A DNA stretch of 64,000 bases from Granulicella arctica (GCF_013410065.1 NZ_JACCCW010000001.1:434001-498000), one strand, 5' to 3'; shown: positions 53,801 to 62,381, numbered from the stretch's first letter. The notes: a model not told the origin generated them from the sequence alone. Numbers and translations: made by a program.

Positions 53801-54322
53801 ACTGAGCTCTCGCTCGCTTCGGCCAGCCTTGCATTTCGCGGATATCCGAAACAGATAGATGGCAGGACGCCGGGCGATTTGACCTATGACTACCAGACAA
53901 TCAGCGCTACAGGTCCTTTCCAATGGCAACGCGGCAACTACACTCGCTATGGCACGGTGACTCAGTTGCTAAAGGCGAAGGATGATCAGTTCGTTATCTT
54001 CGGCAGTGGTGAAGAGATCGATGCGGAGTTCAGCGATGCCGCTTTGCCGACATTGCCGCCGCATTGGAAGCGCGACTACTTTTTTTACGCCGACGGCTTC
54101 GTGAAGGATATGGATTTTTACGAGGCGCTGCCGTTTACCGTCTCGCAGATGCCATTTCATGGCATGAGTACGTACCCATATCCGAAGAACGAGCACTACC
54201 CGGAGACCGGAAATACCCTGGACTATCGGCTCGATTGGAATGATCGCTTCGAAACCGGAGATCGGACACAGCTATTTCAATTCCACTATGTACCGACGGT
54301 TTCGGAGCCTGTTACTCGATAG
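50822..54322 (+). CDS. Giant TPR-CRTAC secreted protein (paralogue 2)
   Basis: 1166 aa from the ATG at 50822 with GGAGAAGG upstream; GTG 50900, placing the signal closer to the N-terminus, is an alternative. Signal at VFLRAGLCLSASLLLPVLG. TPR repeats (about 60-230; NNIGVALMNQQLLAKALAHF, VWYSLGLARFEAGNQEQAL), FG-GAP propeller (about 320-620; VDFDHDGDLDLYITGA, DIDNDGWIDLAAIV), ASPIC-like segment (GASGYLGQGSAEIIAGLGQE) and a C-terminal region starting CPVLFSWDGEKYQFVTDV. It shares domain order and C-terminal phrases with the 38740-42282 product but not the lipobox. It lies divergent to the AsnB/SAM/FAD operon with 125 bp between starts. Confidence 0.8.
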   Translation: MRLSLANGCASFAPLRGWSAGRERVSVKPSVFLRAGLCLSASLLLPVLGWASGSEKASIEAARANNIGVALMNQQLLAKALAHFEQAHKADPNSIIPVINKGLALIYLRRLPEADATLVAASTMAPSNARVWYSLGLARFEAGNQEQALADFQHAAQIDPADADSHYYVAAVELALKDYAHASEEFQKAIDLTPLHASAQYGLARALQRSGKTDESRAHLQRFQEITQSKVGILFSTNYGEQGRYAMVQDMLAPPIAIGPMIPVKFVVGTSSEAASKSAPSAGVTGAGACIFEGDGGKAIVSLGSGGNAIHVHRVTTTGSTEEISAKETGLVLTGEGVSCAVGDYDNDGLPDLAVALSDHVEMFHNLGHGKFANTTAALGIHPLNRPTGLTFVDFDHDGDLDLYITGASSGVGAGPSVLWRNNGNSTFTEWTAPTAVGGTAETASATLSDINNDRAVDLVVTGKDSSPSIFENQREGAFKRVALYDDATLGATRGVLALDFNKDGWMDVAVTHVGAPGVSLWRNVEGKHFERASLPTDGIVEAWGLTAIDIDNDGWIDLAAIVKDSHGTRLRVFRSLGARGFEDVTESLGLSKLDLTGARSLLAADVNGDGAADLVIARGNVAPLVLLNVGGSKNHSLRITLTGLADNKLGLGTKVEVFVNGSSQKFEVAGASGYLGQGSAEIIAGLGQEDHVDVVRMLWPTGVPQDELDVSAVKPVAMTELDRRGSSCPVLFSWDGEKYQFVTDVIGAAVVGHWISPTARNESDSDEWIKVDGSMLRSRHGRLSLRFGEPMEEINYVDQLRLVAVDHPEGTEVYPDERFLSERPFASGIAVLASSQRRLPAGAWGDRGEDVLPLLTHRDHEYVRDFENLNYVGFAKEHSLTLDLGEWSPERPLRLFLSGFIEYFSASSMYAAWQAGLTPRAPTVEAQMPDGSWKKIIDDMGFPAGLPRTIVVDLTGKLPPQTTRIRISTNLQIYWDQVLVDNAANATEGIRQTELSLASASLAFRGYPKQIDGRTPGDLTYDYQTISATGPFQWQRGNYTRYGTVTQLLKAKDDQFVIFGSGEEIDAEFSDAALPTLPPHWKRDYFFYADGFVKDMDFYEALPFTVSQMPFHGMSTYPYPKNEHYPETGNTLDYRLDWNDRFETGDRTQLFQFHYVPTVSEPVTR

Positions 54323-54354
54323 CCAAACGCGGGAGAGGGCACTCCTCGTCTGCT

Positions 54355-55740
54355 TCAGGCGATCGGGGGTGGCTTATAGCCAAAGGCAGCTTCGACTACA
54401 GAAGCGACCGTAAGCACGGCCTCGTCCGAAAAAGGTCTGCCGGCAATCTGGATACCGATGGGAAGTCCCGTGGTTGACGCTCCTACAGGAACGACGGCCG
54501 CAGGTGCTCCGAGAAGATTGAACCATTGCGTGTAGCGCATCGCATCGAGATAGCTGACGGTCTTTCCTTCGATTTGCCATGTGCGCTCACCATGCCGAAA
54601 TGCTGGCACAGAGCAGACTGGCGTAAGCAATATTGGGAACTCCTCCATCTCTGAAAGAAGGTTGCTGCGCACCTGATCCATCTCCGCCCATGCCTGTAGC
54701 AGGGTGGTGGCTGTGAGCGGTGTACGGCGCTCTGCATCCGCGAGAAAGTCGAGGAATACAGGACTCAATTCGGCTCTGCGGCCTGCAATCGTCGGGTCAT
54801 AAAACATTGCTCCACACTGTACGAAGAAGATGTCCCAGAGCTTGCGTGCGGCTTCAAGAGAGGGTGACCGATACTCGCGGACATCGAACCCCTGCTGCCT
54901 CAGCACGCCAACTGCATCACGAACTGCCTGTCGCGTCTCCTGAGTAACGGGCACCAAGCCATCGTCTTCCAGGTAGCCGATGCGAAGTCGCTTCGCTTCG
55001 AGCATGGTTACCGCGCGATATGCTGACGGAGTTCCGGTCGGATCGGATGAGCATGGCTTAGAGGCGATGCGCAACAGCAGTTCAACGTCCGCAATCGAGC
55101 GGGCCATGGGGCCAATTGCACCTAGTGTTGAGAACGGCCCGATGCACGGTGGAACGTGTCCGATCGAGGAGATGCGTCCCGCAGTAGGCTTGAGAGCGCA
55201 GATGCCCGAGAAGTGCGCGGGCTCTCGCACGGAGCCTCCGCTATCACTGCCCAACCCAGCGGCGGAGAGACCTGCCGCGATCGCCGCTGCTTCGCCACCG
55301 CTGGAGCCGCCTGCCGTCCTGTCGAGGTCCCATGGATTGTTAGTCCGACCGTGCAGCAAATTGTCCGTCTCGTAGGCCATCAGGAACTCGGGGCAATTGG
55401 TGGTACCGAGGATGACCGCACCTTCAACACGCAGTCTTGCTACAGCGACAGCGTCCCGCTCCGCAACATTGTCTCTCCAAAGGAGACTGCCGACTTCACA
55501 ACGATAGCCAGCAACGGAGATCGAGGATTTGATCGTGATGGGCAATCCGGCCAGTTCTCCGGACTTTACGGCTCGCGCCTGTGCAAGTACCTTGTCTGGA
55601 TCAAAATTGACGATTGCATTGAGTGCAGGATTAAGACGCTCAATACGGCGAATATGCTCCTCGGCAAGTTCGACCGGGGAGATCTTCTTGTTCCGCAGCA
55701 GCTTGAGTTGTTCCACTGCCGGTTGCAGCGCGATACTCAT
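54355..55740 (-). CDS. Amidase (amidase-signature family)
   Basis: 461 aa from the ATG at 55740; a longer frame to 55854 gives a poor N-terminus. Ser-cisSer-Lys triad: K71 (PITIKSSIS), S147 (TAGGSSGGEAA) and S169 (GSDSGGSVREPA). Cytosolic, no signal peptide. Members hydrolyse amides in amino-acid, plant-hormone or nitrile catabolism; GatA of Glu-tRNA amidotransferase is related but would lie with GatB/C. The substrate is undefined. It is divergent from the nucleotide-sugar genes at 55845. Confidence 0.85.
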   Translation of the reverse strand: MSIALQPAVEQLKLLRNKKISPVELAEEHIRRIERLNPALNAIVNFDPDKVLAQARAVKSGELAGLPITIKSSISVAGYRCEVGSLLWRDNVAERDAVAVARLRVEGAVILGTTNCPEFLMAYETDNLLHGRTNNPWDLDRTAGGSSGGEAAAIAAGLSAAGLGSDSGGSVREPAHFSGICALKPTAGRISSIGHVPPCIGPFSTLGAIGPMARSIADVELLLRIASKPCSSDPTGTPSAYRAVTMLEAKRLRIGYLEDDGLVPVTQETRQAVRDAVGVLRQQGFDVREYRSPSLEAARKLWDIFFVQCGAMFYDPTIAGRRAELSPVFLDFLADAERRTPLTATTLLQAWAEMDQVRSNLLSEMEEFPILLTPVCSVPAFRHGERTWQIEGKTVSYLDAMRYTQWFNLLGAPAAVVPVGASTTGLPIGIQIAGRPFSDEAVLTVASVVEAAFGYKPPPIA

Positions 55741-55844
55741 AGGGTCTCGACTTGTATGATATGCGCGAAGAAATGGTGCGCAATCACACGATATAGGAAA
55801 CGAAGCAAAAGGACCGATGAGTACTGGTGTCGCGAGGTCTGAAA

Positions 55845-57008
55845 TTGAGTACACTGAAGTCGCTTTCTAGAATGGTTTCCACAGCCCATATGCGAGATGC
55901 AACTGTCGATTGGACGCTCTTCCTTGGTCGTATACCAGATGCGATCGATCCAGAGAGCGTTCGGAGATCGCTTGAAGGAAAGCGTGTTCTCATCACGGGT
56001 GCAGGCGGGTACATAGGTTCAGCACTTGCACGCTACCTTAGGCGAGCCTCCCTGCAGCGGCTGGTGCTGCTGGACATTGCCGAACAGGGTTTGTTTGAGC
56101 TTGGCGCAGAGCTGGACGATCAAGGATGCCTTACACAGCGGGCACTGATAGTCGGCGACGTTTGCGATACTGCGCTGCTCCACGAGACATTTGAAGACTA
56201 TCAGCCTCACATTGTCTTTCACGCAGCAGCTTGCAAGCATGTGTCTCTCATGGAAGACAATCCGTTTGCCGCTGCACGGAACAATATCCTCGGAACGAAA
56301 CGACTTCTCAAAGCAGCAAATGAAGCGAGCGCCGAGCAGGTCATCGTCATTTCAACTGACAAGGCTGTCGACCCAATTGGCATCATGGGCGCAACCAAAC
56401 GAATTGGTGAGTTATTGGTACTCGCAAACAGTGGAGCAACGCAGGTGAAAGCTGTTCGCCTTGCGAATGTCCTTGGATCGACTGGCAGTGTGGGGCCTAT
56501 CCTTATGCGGCAGATCGCTCGCGGTGGTCCGCTCACCATCACCGATCCAGCCTGCACGCGATACTTTCTTTCTGTCGACGAAGTGATGCATCGTCTTGTA
56601 TCGTCGCTGGCTGTCAACGTGGTCTCAGCGGTCCTGACTTCGGATGCTGGCGAGCCTCTTTCTATTGTGGATCTTGCACACTTTCTCGTTCATCATTTGC
56701 CATCTGTTCCTAGCAAGATAGAGATTAAGTACACAGGTCTGCGCCCGGGCGACAAGCTGACAGAATGCATGATCGCGTTGGATGAATCCTCGACTCCATC
56801 CAACGTTACATCTCTCCAGAGGGTGTATGCCAATCATTCCATCGCAGCATCGACGCTGGAATCTGCGATCGAGGAGATGGATGCAGCCATCCGTATTCGT
56901 AATCTGAGGCGCTTGCTCGACGCGATCACGAGGCTGGTCCCCACATACCGACCATCCAGGCAATTGCAACAGCAGGCAAACACAGAGGAGACGGAGATGA
57001 TGGCATGA
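55845..57008 (+). CDS. NAD-dependent UDP-sugar 4,6-dehydratase (PglF/LegB/CapD-like, soluble)
   Basis: 387 aa from a TTG at 55845 with GAGG 7 bases upstream; GTG 55827 and ATG 55872 are weaker alternatives. The Rossmann motif is LITGAGGYIGSALARYL (49-65). The catalytic region STDKAVDPIGIMGATKRIGE has Met in place of the usual Tyr of YxxxK, as in FlaA1/CapD/PglF-type UDP-GlcNAc 4,6-dehydratases. It lacks the N-terminal membrane region of full CapD proteins. FRYF-like TRYFLSVDEV and GLRPGDKLTE are also typical. With the next two genes it fits a UDP-GlcNAc to amino-sugar route. The ATGA overlap leads to the epimerase. Confidence 0.8.
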   Translation: MSTLKSLSRMVSTAHMRDATVDWTLFLGRIPDAIDPESVRRSLEGKRVLITGAGGYIGSALARYLRRASLQRLVLLDIAEQGLFELGAELDDQGCLTQRALIVGDVCDTALLHETFEDYQPHIVFHAAACKHVSLMEDNPFAAARNNILGTKRLLKAANEASAEQVIVISTDKAVDPIGIMGATKRIGELLVLANSGATQVKAVRLANVLGSTGSVGPILMRQIARGGPLTITDPACTRYFLSVDEVMHRLVSSLAVNVVSAVLTSDAGEPLSIVDLAHFLVHHLPSVPSKIEIKYTGLRPGDKLTECMIALDESSTPSNVTSLQRVYANHSIAASTLESAIEEMDAAIRIRNLRRLLDAITRLVPTYRPSRQLQQQANTEETEMMA

Positions 57009-58162
57009 AGAGAACCATCGCTGCGGTCACTACATCACGCGCCGATTACAGCCATCTCTATTGGCCTCTACGCGAGCTGGAAGCGCATCCCGATATTGAT
57101 TTGAAACTTATCGTGCTTGCATCACACCTCTCGCCGGAGTTCGGCCACACCATACGTGAGATCGAGAAGGATGGGTTCGCCATTGCGGCCCGGCTGGAAT
57201 GTTTGCTGAGCTCGGATACGGATGTCGGGATGGCTAAGAGTATTGGCGTCGCCGTGCTGTCCCTGGCCGATACACTTGCAGTGATCCGGCCTGATCTGAT
57301 TCTCCTCATCGCTGACCGGTATGAGATGCTGGCGCCTGCGACTGTTGCGCTTGCCTTACGCATTCCGATTGCGCACATTGAAGGCGGAGAGCTTAGTCAA
57401 GGCGCTATCGACGATGCTGTTCGCAATGCTCTAACCAAAATGAGCCACATCCACTTTACCTCTACGGAAGGAGCTCGCGATCGCGTCATTTCCATGGGTG
57501 AAGAACCGTGGCGCGTACACCGCGCGGGCGCACCGTCACTGGACCATCTGCGCAAGAGTAGTCTGCTGTCTCAGGCCGAGGTCGAGTCTCGCCTCCAGAT
57601 TGATTTGTCGCGACCTACCGTTGTCATTGCCTATCATCCCGTGACTCTACTGTCAGACACGAATGCGGAGGCTGATGAGGTCTTCGCGGCACTCGAACAG
57701 CTCCCGCAGCAGTTGATCTTCTGCTACCCCAACGCGGATGCAGGCAGCCGAGACCTCGCCGGTCGTATCCGCATCTTGCTTGCTCGAAGGAAAGATGCGT
57801 ATCTTTTTACGAATCTTCCTGCCGTGGAGTACTGGAGTCTGTTAAAGTATGCGACGCTGTTCCTTGGGAATTCCAGTAGCGGCATCATGGAGACCGCATC
57901 GTTTGCTCTACCAACTGTGAACATTGGCATGAGGCAGCAGGGCCGTGAGCGTGCGCGGAACGTACTTGACGCACCACCAGTCGCGACCACGATTCTCGAA
58001 GTGGTCCACTTAGCATTGAGCAACAATCTACGAGCATCGCTGGAGGGTATGACGAATCCCTATGGCGATGGATGCGCTGCGCAACGCATCGTGCAGGTGC
58101 TTACCACTCTTCCATCCCGTGACGAACTTCTGTTGAAGCTCGTTTCCCAGGCACAGCCGTGA
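57005..58162 (+). CDS. Hydrolysing UDP-sugar 2-epimerase (NeuC/LegG-like)
   Basis: 385 aa. TTSRADYSHLYWPLRELE at the N-terminus is the NeuC/LegG signature, distinct from the WecB non-hydrolysing type. IADRYEMLAPATVALALRIPIAHIEGGE and NSSSGIMETASFALPTVNIG are the active-site and nucleotide loops. It would convert a UDP-2-acetamido sugar to the free manno-sugar and UDP. Overlapped on both sides (57005/57008 and 58159/58162), so it is a coupled operon. The dehydratase and aminotransferase neighbours favour LegG (UDP-diacetylbacillosamine) over NeuC. Confidence 0.82.
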   Translation: MKRTIAAVTTSRADYSHLYWPLRELEAHPDIDLKLIVLASHLSPEFGHTIREIEKDGFAIAARLECLLSSDTDVGMAKSIGVAVLSLADTLAVIRPDLILLIADRYEMLAPATVALALRIPIAHIEGGELSQGAIDDAVRNALTKMSHIHFTSTEGARDRVISMGEEPWRVHRAGAPSLDHLRKSSLLSQAEVESRLQIDLSRPTVVIAYHPVTLLSDTNAEADEVFAALEQLPQQLIFCYPNADAGSRDLAGRIRILLARRKDAYLFTNLPAVEYWSLLKYATLFLGNSSSGIMETASFALPTVNIGMRQQGRERARNVLDAPPVATTILEVVHLALSNNLRASLEGMTNPYGDGCAAQRIVQVLTTLPSRDELLLKLVSQAQP

Positions 58163-59280
58163 ACATACCGCTCTCTGAACCGGATATCACTGAACCGGAG
58201 ATTGAAGAAGTCGTCTCTGTGCTTCGCAGCTCCCGGTTGAGCCTTGGCCCAAAGATGGAGGAATTTGAGGCATCCGTAAGCGGTTATGTGGGCATCCCCT
58301 TCGGCATTGCGGTCAGTTCCGGCACAGCCGGCCTGCATCTATGCATTCGAGCACTTGGCATTGGCCTCGGCGATGAGGTGATTGTTCCTTCCTTCACCTT
58401 CATCGCAGCTGCAAACGCCATTCGCTATGAAGGTGCGACGCCGGTCTTTGTAGATATCGACCCTCAGTCTCTGAACCTCGATCCTGCGCGCGTGGAAGAG
58501 GCCATCACCGCTCGCACCCGCGCTATCATCGTTGTTCATACCTTCGGGGTTCCGGCGGAGATGGATGCCCTTCTCGATATCGCCGAGCGACATCACTTAA
58601 GAGTTATCGAAGATGCGTGTGAGGCTATCGGCGCAGAGTACGGAAAGCATCGCGTGGGTACGTTCGGCGATGCTGCCGTATTTGCGTTCTATCCGAACAA
58701 GCAGATTACAACCGGCGAAGGCGGAATGATCGTAACACGCGACCATCATCTTGCCACTGAGATCCGTGCAATGCGCAACCAAGGACGACACCATTCCGAT
58801 GCATGGCATCAGCATTCCATCCTTGGTTGGAACTATCGAATGTCAGAGATCAACTGCGCACTGGGGTGTGCACAGATGCGGCGCATCGACCACATTCTAT
58901 CGAGCCGAGAGAACGTCGCTCGCACATATGCAGACGCACTGAACGATGTCGAAGGTGTAGAGCCGCCGCCCCTACACCTTTCGGGGCGGCATATAAGCTG
59001 GTTTGTCTATGTCATTCGGTTGGCACCGCATTTCGGCCGAGAAGAAAGAGATACGATCGCGCGGAAGTTGATCGATCAAGGTATCGGTTGTGGACGATAC
59101 TTCGCTCCCATCCACATGCAGCCTGCCTACGACAATCTTCCCGTTGCACATTCTCTTCCGGTCACAGAAGCGGTCAGTTCTCGCACTCTTGCTCTTCCAT
59201 TCTTCAATCGCTTAGACAAAGAACGCATCTTACATATTGTCAAAACCTTTAAAGAAATAATCAACTCGCTAAAGATTTAG
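58159..59280 (+). CDS. DegT/DnrJ/EryC1-family sugar aminotransferase (LegC/PglE-like)
   Basis: 373 aa from a GTG that overlaps the epimerase stop. Fold-type I PLP enzyme: SSGTAGLHLCIRALGIGLGDE, VIVPSFTFIAAANAI, VIEDACEAIGAEY, and K181 in YPNKQITTGEGGM, the PLP lysine. It adds an amino group to the 4-keto sugar made by the dehydratase. The C-terminal INSLKI is unremarkable. Completes a three-gene set; no acetyltransferase, sialate-type synthase or CMP transferase follows. Confidence 0.88.
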   Translation: MNIPLSEPDITEPEIEEVVSVLRSSRLSLGPKMEEFEASVSGYVGIPFGIAVSSGTAGLHLCIRALGIGLGDEVIVPSFTFIAAANAIRYEGATPVFVDIDPQSLNLDPARVEEAITARTRAIIVVHTFGVPAEMDALLDIAERHHLRVIEDACEAIGAEYGKHRVGTFGDAAVFAFYPNKQITTGEGGMIVTRDHHLATEIRAMRNQGRHHSDAWHQHSILGWNYRMSEINCALGCAQMRRIDHILSSRENVARTYADALNDVEGVEPPPLHLSGRHISWFVYVIRLAPHFGREERDTIARKLIDQGIGCGRYFAPIHMQPAYDNLPVAHSLPVTEAVSSRTLALPFFNRLDKERILHIVKTFKEIINSLKI

Positions 59281-59397
59281 TTATTTACTAAATTACTCTT
59301 GCTTCATCTATTTATAAGATGAGAAGCTGGGTGACTATATAGAATGATCTTGTTAGCTTGTATAGCTATTTCCGCAAGAAAGGGATGATCTGATCTT

Positions 59398-59775
59398 ATG
59401 AAAGTTGCCTACATCCTCGCCACTAATTTAGCGAGTACCACCAAGCTTGCAAGCATGATTCTGCCACAATTGGAACAAAACAAGCACGGTGCCGATGTTG
59501 TTGGGATTTTTTTCTTTGACGACAATCTCTTCTGCCTTCGTACTGGAGATCCAATCGGTGAACGACTGGCCGCTGTTGCCAAAGCACAGAATATTTTACT
59601 GATGGTATGCGATCAATGTGCGGTTAGGAGAAACCTTGCCGAAGGCACATTTGACCAATGCGGGAGTGGGCAGGTAAAACCACAAGGACTGGTCGAAGGT
59701 GTCGCCGCGGGATGCTTCCCTCAGCTCTATAGCGCACTAGCTGGCAGTCCACCTGATTACGTCATTACCTTGTAA
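59398..59775 (+). CDS. DsrE-like small protein
   Basis: 125 aa. Starts with MKVAYILATN and a DsrE/F-type alpha/beta fold (GADVVGIFFFDDNLFCLRTG, QNILLMVCDQCAVRRNL). Cysteines 71 and 74 (CDQC), 88 and 106 could carry sulfur, as in sulfur-relay DsrE/TusD proteins. The exact subgroup is not certain. It stands alone between the aminotransferase and an intergenic region with possible alternative hairpins. Cytosolic. Confidence 0.6.
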   Translation: MKVAYILATNLASTTKLASMILPQLEQNKHGADVVGIFFFDDNLFCLRTGDPIGERLAAVAKAQNILLMVCDQCAVRRNLAEGTFDQCGSGQVKPQGLVEGVAAGCFPQLYSALAGSPPDYVITL

Positions 59776-60258
59776 ATTACAATAAGCAAAGATCTGACTA
59801 TCTTTACTTATTATGCTGTCCGCAAGTAAAGATAGCTCGCCCCCTAAATAACGGGCTGCCCCCCTGAAGCTCATGCTAGAAGACCAATAGTCCTTAGCTC
59901 ATCATGCTGTGCGGTACAGCAATACGGTGCAAGCCTAATTTCAAATAAAATATTGCGCATCCGCCGAAAGGTTGTTTGCTTGATATAGATCGGAGGCGCA
60001 CGTCTATTTCCGCCTGAGCTCGTAGGGCATGGGTTACTGTTCCTCAGTCATAACAGCGGACCGAGGGGCTGGCGCGAAACGGCAACGCCTGCTACTTTGG
60101 TTGGGTTCGTTTGTCTTTTGTGCGGACGTACTGTAGTTGCCAAGATCATTAGGCTTATCTCTTTATGCCGAACCTCTAAGCAGCTAGACGCGGCGAAGAT
60201 GCTTGAAGACTGCTACAACGAGTTTCTTGCAGATGATACTCGACACAAAGAGGAGACC
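59776..60258. other. 483-bp intergenic region with alternative hairpins
   Basis: No gene seen; a frame from 60097 belongs to the extended TIM-barrel ORF but lacks a ribosome site. Segments AATAAGCAAAGA (59781-59792), TCTTTACTTATT (59801-59812) and AAGTAAAGATAG (59824-59835): the second can pair with the first (one mismatch) or with the third (59798-59809 pairs perfectly over 12 bp), but not both at once. The remaining bases are featureless to my eye. Confidence 0.4.
59798..59835 (+). repeat. 12-bp perfect stem-loop, possible attenuator or terminator arm
   Basis: CTATCTTTACTT (59798-59809) and AAGTAAAGATAG (59824-59835), 14-base loop. It begins 22 bases after the DsrE-like stop. No T-run follows, so rho-independent termination is doubtful. 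Confidence 0.45.
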
Positions 60259-61158
60259 ATGGTTCCTTTACTTCGATCATCCCGAATCTCTCGGCGTCGG
60301 TTCCTACAGGGAGCCACTGCGGCTACTGTTGGAGTCGCTTCACAGGGGCTGCGGGCTTTATCCGCAACGGACAAGATAGGTATTCAGCTTTACACCGTCG
60401 GAGAAGATCTCCAGAGGGACGTACCGGGAACACTGCGAAAACTTCGCTCGATCGGGTATACCCAGGTGGAGACGGCTGGCTTCGCAGGCCTGACAGCAAA
60501 GGAGTTTCGTACACATCTCGACGATGCGGGATTGACATGCCGCAGTATGCATCTGCCGCTCGGCGACCATCCGCTCGATCCACTCTTTGAAGATGCCCAA
60601 ACGATGGGGGCTCACTTTGCGGTCAGCTCCGTACTGTTTTCGCTGAAGACATCGCCAGACAAGCTCAGTATCGATGACTATCGAGCAATGGCGGAACGAG
60701 CAAATGATTTGGGCTCGAAGGCGAAGCAAGCAGGTCTACGGTATGCCTATCACAACCATAACGTTGAGTTTCGTGTTTTGGATGGAGGCGGGATCGGCTA
60801 CGATATTCTGCTGAAACAGACAGATCCTGCACTAGTGGACTTTGAGATGGACTGCGGTTGGGTGGTAGCAGCTGGGCACAGTCCAGTCAGCTACTTTCAT
60901 GACTATCCGCATCGCTACAAGATGCTGCACATCAAGGATTTTGTAGCGGGTAGCCGAGTAAGTACATCACTTGCAAAGGGTGAGAGGCCTCAAGGGACGG
61001 AGCTAGGACGTGGTCATATCGACTACAAGCCGATTCTCGATGCTGCCGCGAAGGCGGGTATCTACGACTATTATATAGAGCAGGAACCGCCCTTCCCGGA
61101 TATGAAGCCTCTTGAGGCAGCAAAGATCGACTATGACTATCTGAACGGTCTCAAGTAA
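60259..61158 (+). CDS. Exported xylose-isomerase-like TIM-barrel protein, Tat signal
   Basis: 299 aa from the ATG at 60259, with GAGGAG about 5 bases upstream; the frame to 60097 was rejected. SRRRFLQGATAATVGVAS is a twin-arginine signal. The mature part is a sugar phosphate isomerase/epimerase (AP endonuclease 2-like TIM barrel): KIGIQLYTVGEDLQRDVPG, YAYHNHNVEF, LVDFEMDCGWV and LHIKDF, with His/Asp/Glu metal ligands typical of the family. GRGHIDYKPILDAA follows. Substrate unknown. 14 bp before the Hyi-like gene; probably one operon for exported sugar conversion. Confidence 0.78.
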   Translation: MVPLLRSSRISRRRFLQGATAATVGVASQGLRALSATDKIGIQLYTVGEDLQRDVPGTLRKLRSIGYTQVETAGFAGLTAKEFRTHLDDAGLTCRSMHLPLGDHPLDPLFEDAQTMGAHFAVSSVLFSLKTSPDKLSIDDYRAMAERANDLGSKAKQAGLRYAYHNHNVEFRVLDGGGIGYDILLKQTDPALVDFEMDCGWVVAAGHSPVSYFHDYPHRYKMLHIKDFVAGSRVSTSLAKGERPQGTELGRGHIDYKPILDAAAKAGIYDYYIEQEPPFPDMKPLEAAKIDYDYLNGLK

Positions 61159-61172
61159 GAGGATGGAGTGAT

Positions 61173-62054
61173 ATGAATCGTCGTGAGTTTAGCCAACTGA
61201 TCGCAGGAACAGCCCTGAGCGGAGCACTTCTTCCTGCCGGAGCTCAAACTGTCTCGTCCTCGACGGGCCCTAAATTCTCTTTCATGTTGTGGGCGTTGAC
61301 AAAACAGGCTCCCTTTGACCGCTGTGTCGAGATGGTAGCGGAGGCGGGCTACCAAGGGGTTGAGCTGGTGGGAGAGTTCCAGAAATGGTCGCCCGAAGAG
61401 ACCCGGCGCATCATGGCGCGGATGAGTTCGCTGGGGATGGTCTTCGATTCGATGGCCGGTGTGAAGGCCGGCTTTGCCGTTCCCGAGCAGTCTGCTGATT
61501 TTGCTACACAGTTTGCAGCACAGATCCGGTCCGCCAAAGAGCTTGCATGCCCGCAGATTATTCTGTTATCGGGAAAACGGATCCAAGGCCTGGAGGCTGG
61601 AGTGCAGCGCCGAACCGCCGTAGAAAATCTGAAACACGCCGCCGACCTAGCGGCAGAAAACCAGATTGAGATCGTAATCGAGCCTATCGATCCTCTTGAA
61701 AACCCTTCGATTTTTCTCACTACGGTCAGCGATGGATTCGAGATCGTACGCGAGCTCAATCGTCCGAACGTCAAGGTGCTGTACGACATCTATCATGAGC
61801 AACGTGCCTTCGGGAACCTGATCGAGAAGCTCGAAAAGAATATCGAGTGGGTGGGTCTGATCCATATCGCTGATGTCCCGGGGCGGCATGAGCCGGGGAC
61901 GGGAGAGATCGATTACACGAACATCTATCGTAAGCTGGCTGAGCTTCACTATCACCGTTTCATCGCAATGGAATATTACCCGACAGAAGATGTGGTGACT
62001 TCCCTCCGGAAGGCAAGAGTTTCAGCGCAACAGGCTATGGGCGCGGTGCGCTAA
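61173..62054 (+). CDS. Hydroxypyruvate isomerase-like TIM-barrel protein, exported
   Basis: 293 aa. GGATGGAG lies just before the ATG. MNRREFSQLIAGTALSGALL is a Tat-like signal (RRxF). Hyi/xylose-isomerase-like barrel: IVIEPIDPLENPSIFL, KVLYDIYHEQRA, and WVGLIHIADVPGRHEPGTGE (the Hyi hallmark HIADVPGRHEPG). Classical Hyi isomerises hydroxypyruvate and tartronate semialdehyde in the cytosol; an exported one suggests another ketose or inositol-like substrate. Paired with the upstream TIM-barrel gene. Confidence 0.8.
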   Translation: MNRREFSQLIAGTALSGALLPAGAQTVSSSTGPKFSFMLWALTKQAPFDRCVEMVAEAGYQGVELVGEFQKWSPEETRRIMARMSSLGMVFDSMAGVKAGFAVPEQSADFATQFAAQIRSAKELACPQIILLSGKRIQGLEAGVQRRTAVENLKHAADLAAENQIEIVIEPIDPLENPSIFLTTVSDGFEIVRELNRPNVKVLYDIYHEQRAFGNLIEKLEKNIEWVGLIHIADVPGRHEPGTGEIDYTNIYRKLAELHYHRFIAMEYYPTEDVVTSLRKARVSAQQAMGAVR

Positions 62055-62299
62055 CTAAGGTTTCGAGCTGCGTTGTCGCCTCTTGCGCGACAATAGGGTC
62101 GAACATAGACGCAATGGCTGTTCACAGATTGGCTTTGGCGCTAAGGAAGTTATGCGGTGAGCGGCTATCCCTTATGCGTTGAAATGTCTATTCGTCGATA
62201 ATAAGGTCGATCTGTCTTAGTTCAGCCCTACGGCCCCATCGCTCCACACGTTATATAGGGCGGGCTGAAGCTCAATTTAATAGTCTATTGAATACTTCA

Positions 62300-62329
62300 A
62301 GAGGGCGCGGCGTTTCTGCTGCGCCCTCT
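62300..62329. terminator. GC-rich hairpin, possible terminator
   Basis: AGAGGGCGC (62300-62308) and GCGCCCTCT (62321-62329) form a perfect 9-bp stem, 12-base loop, 245 bases after the Hyi-like stop. No T-run follows on the plus strand. Confidence 0.4.
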
Positions 62330-62381
62330 CGTGTTATCTACAGTGCATGGTCATGATGTCTAGAGGTGCCAAAAATGATGA

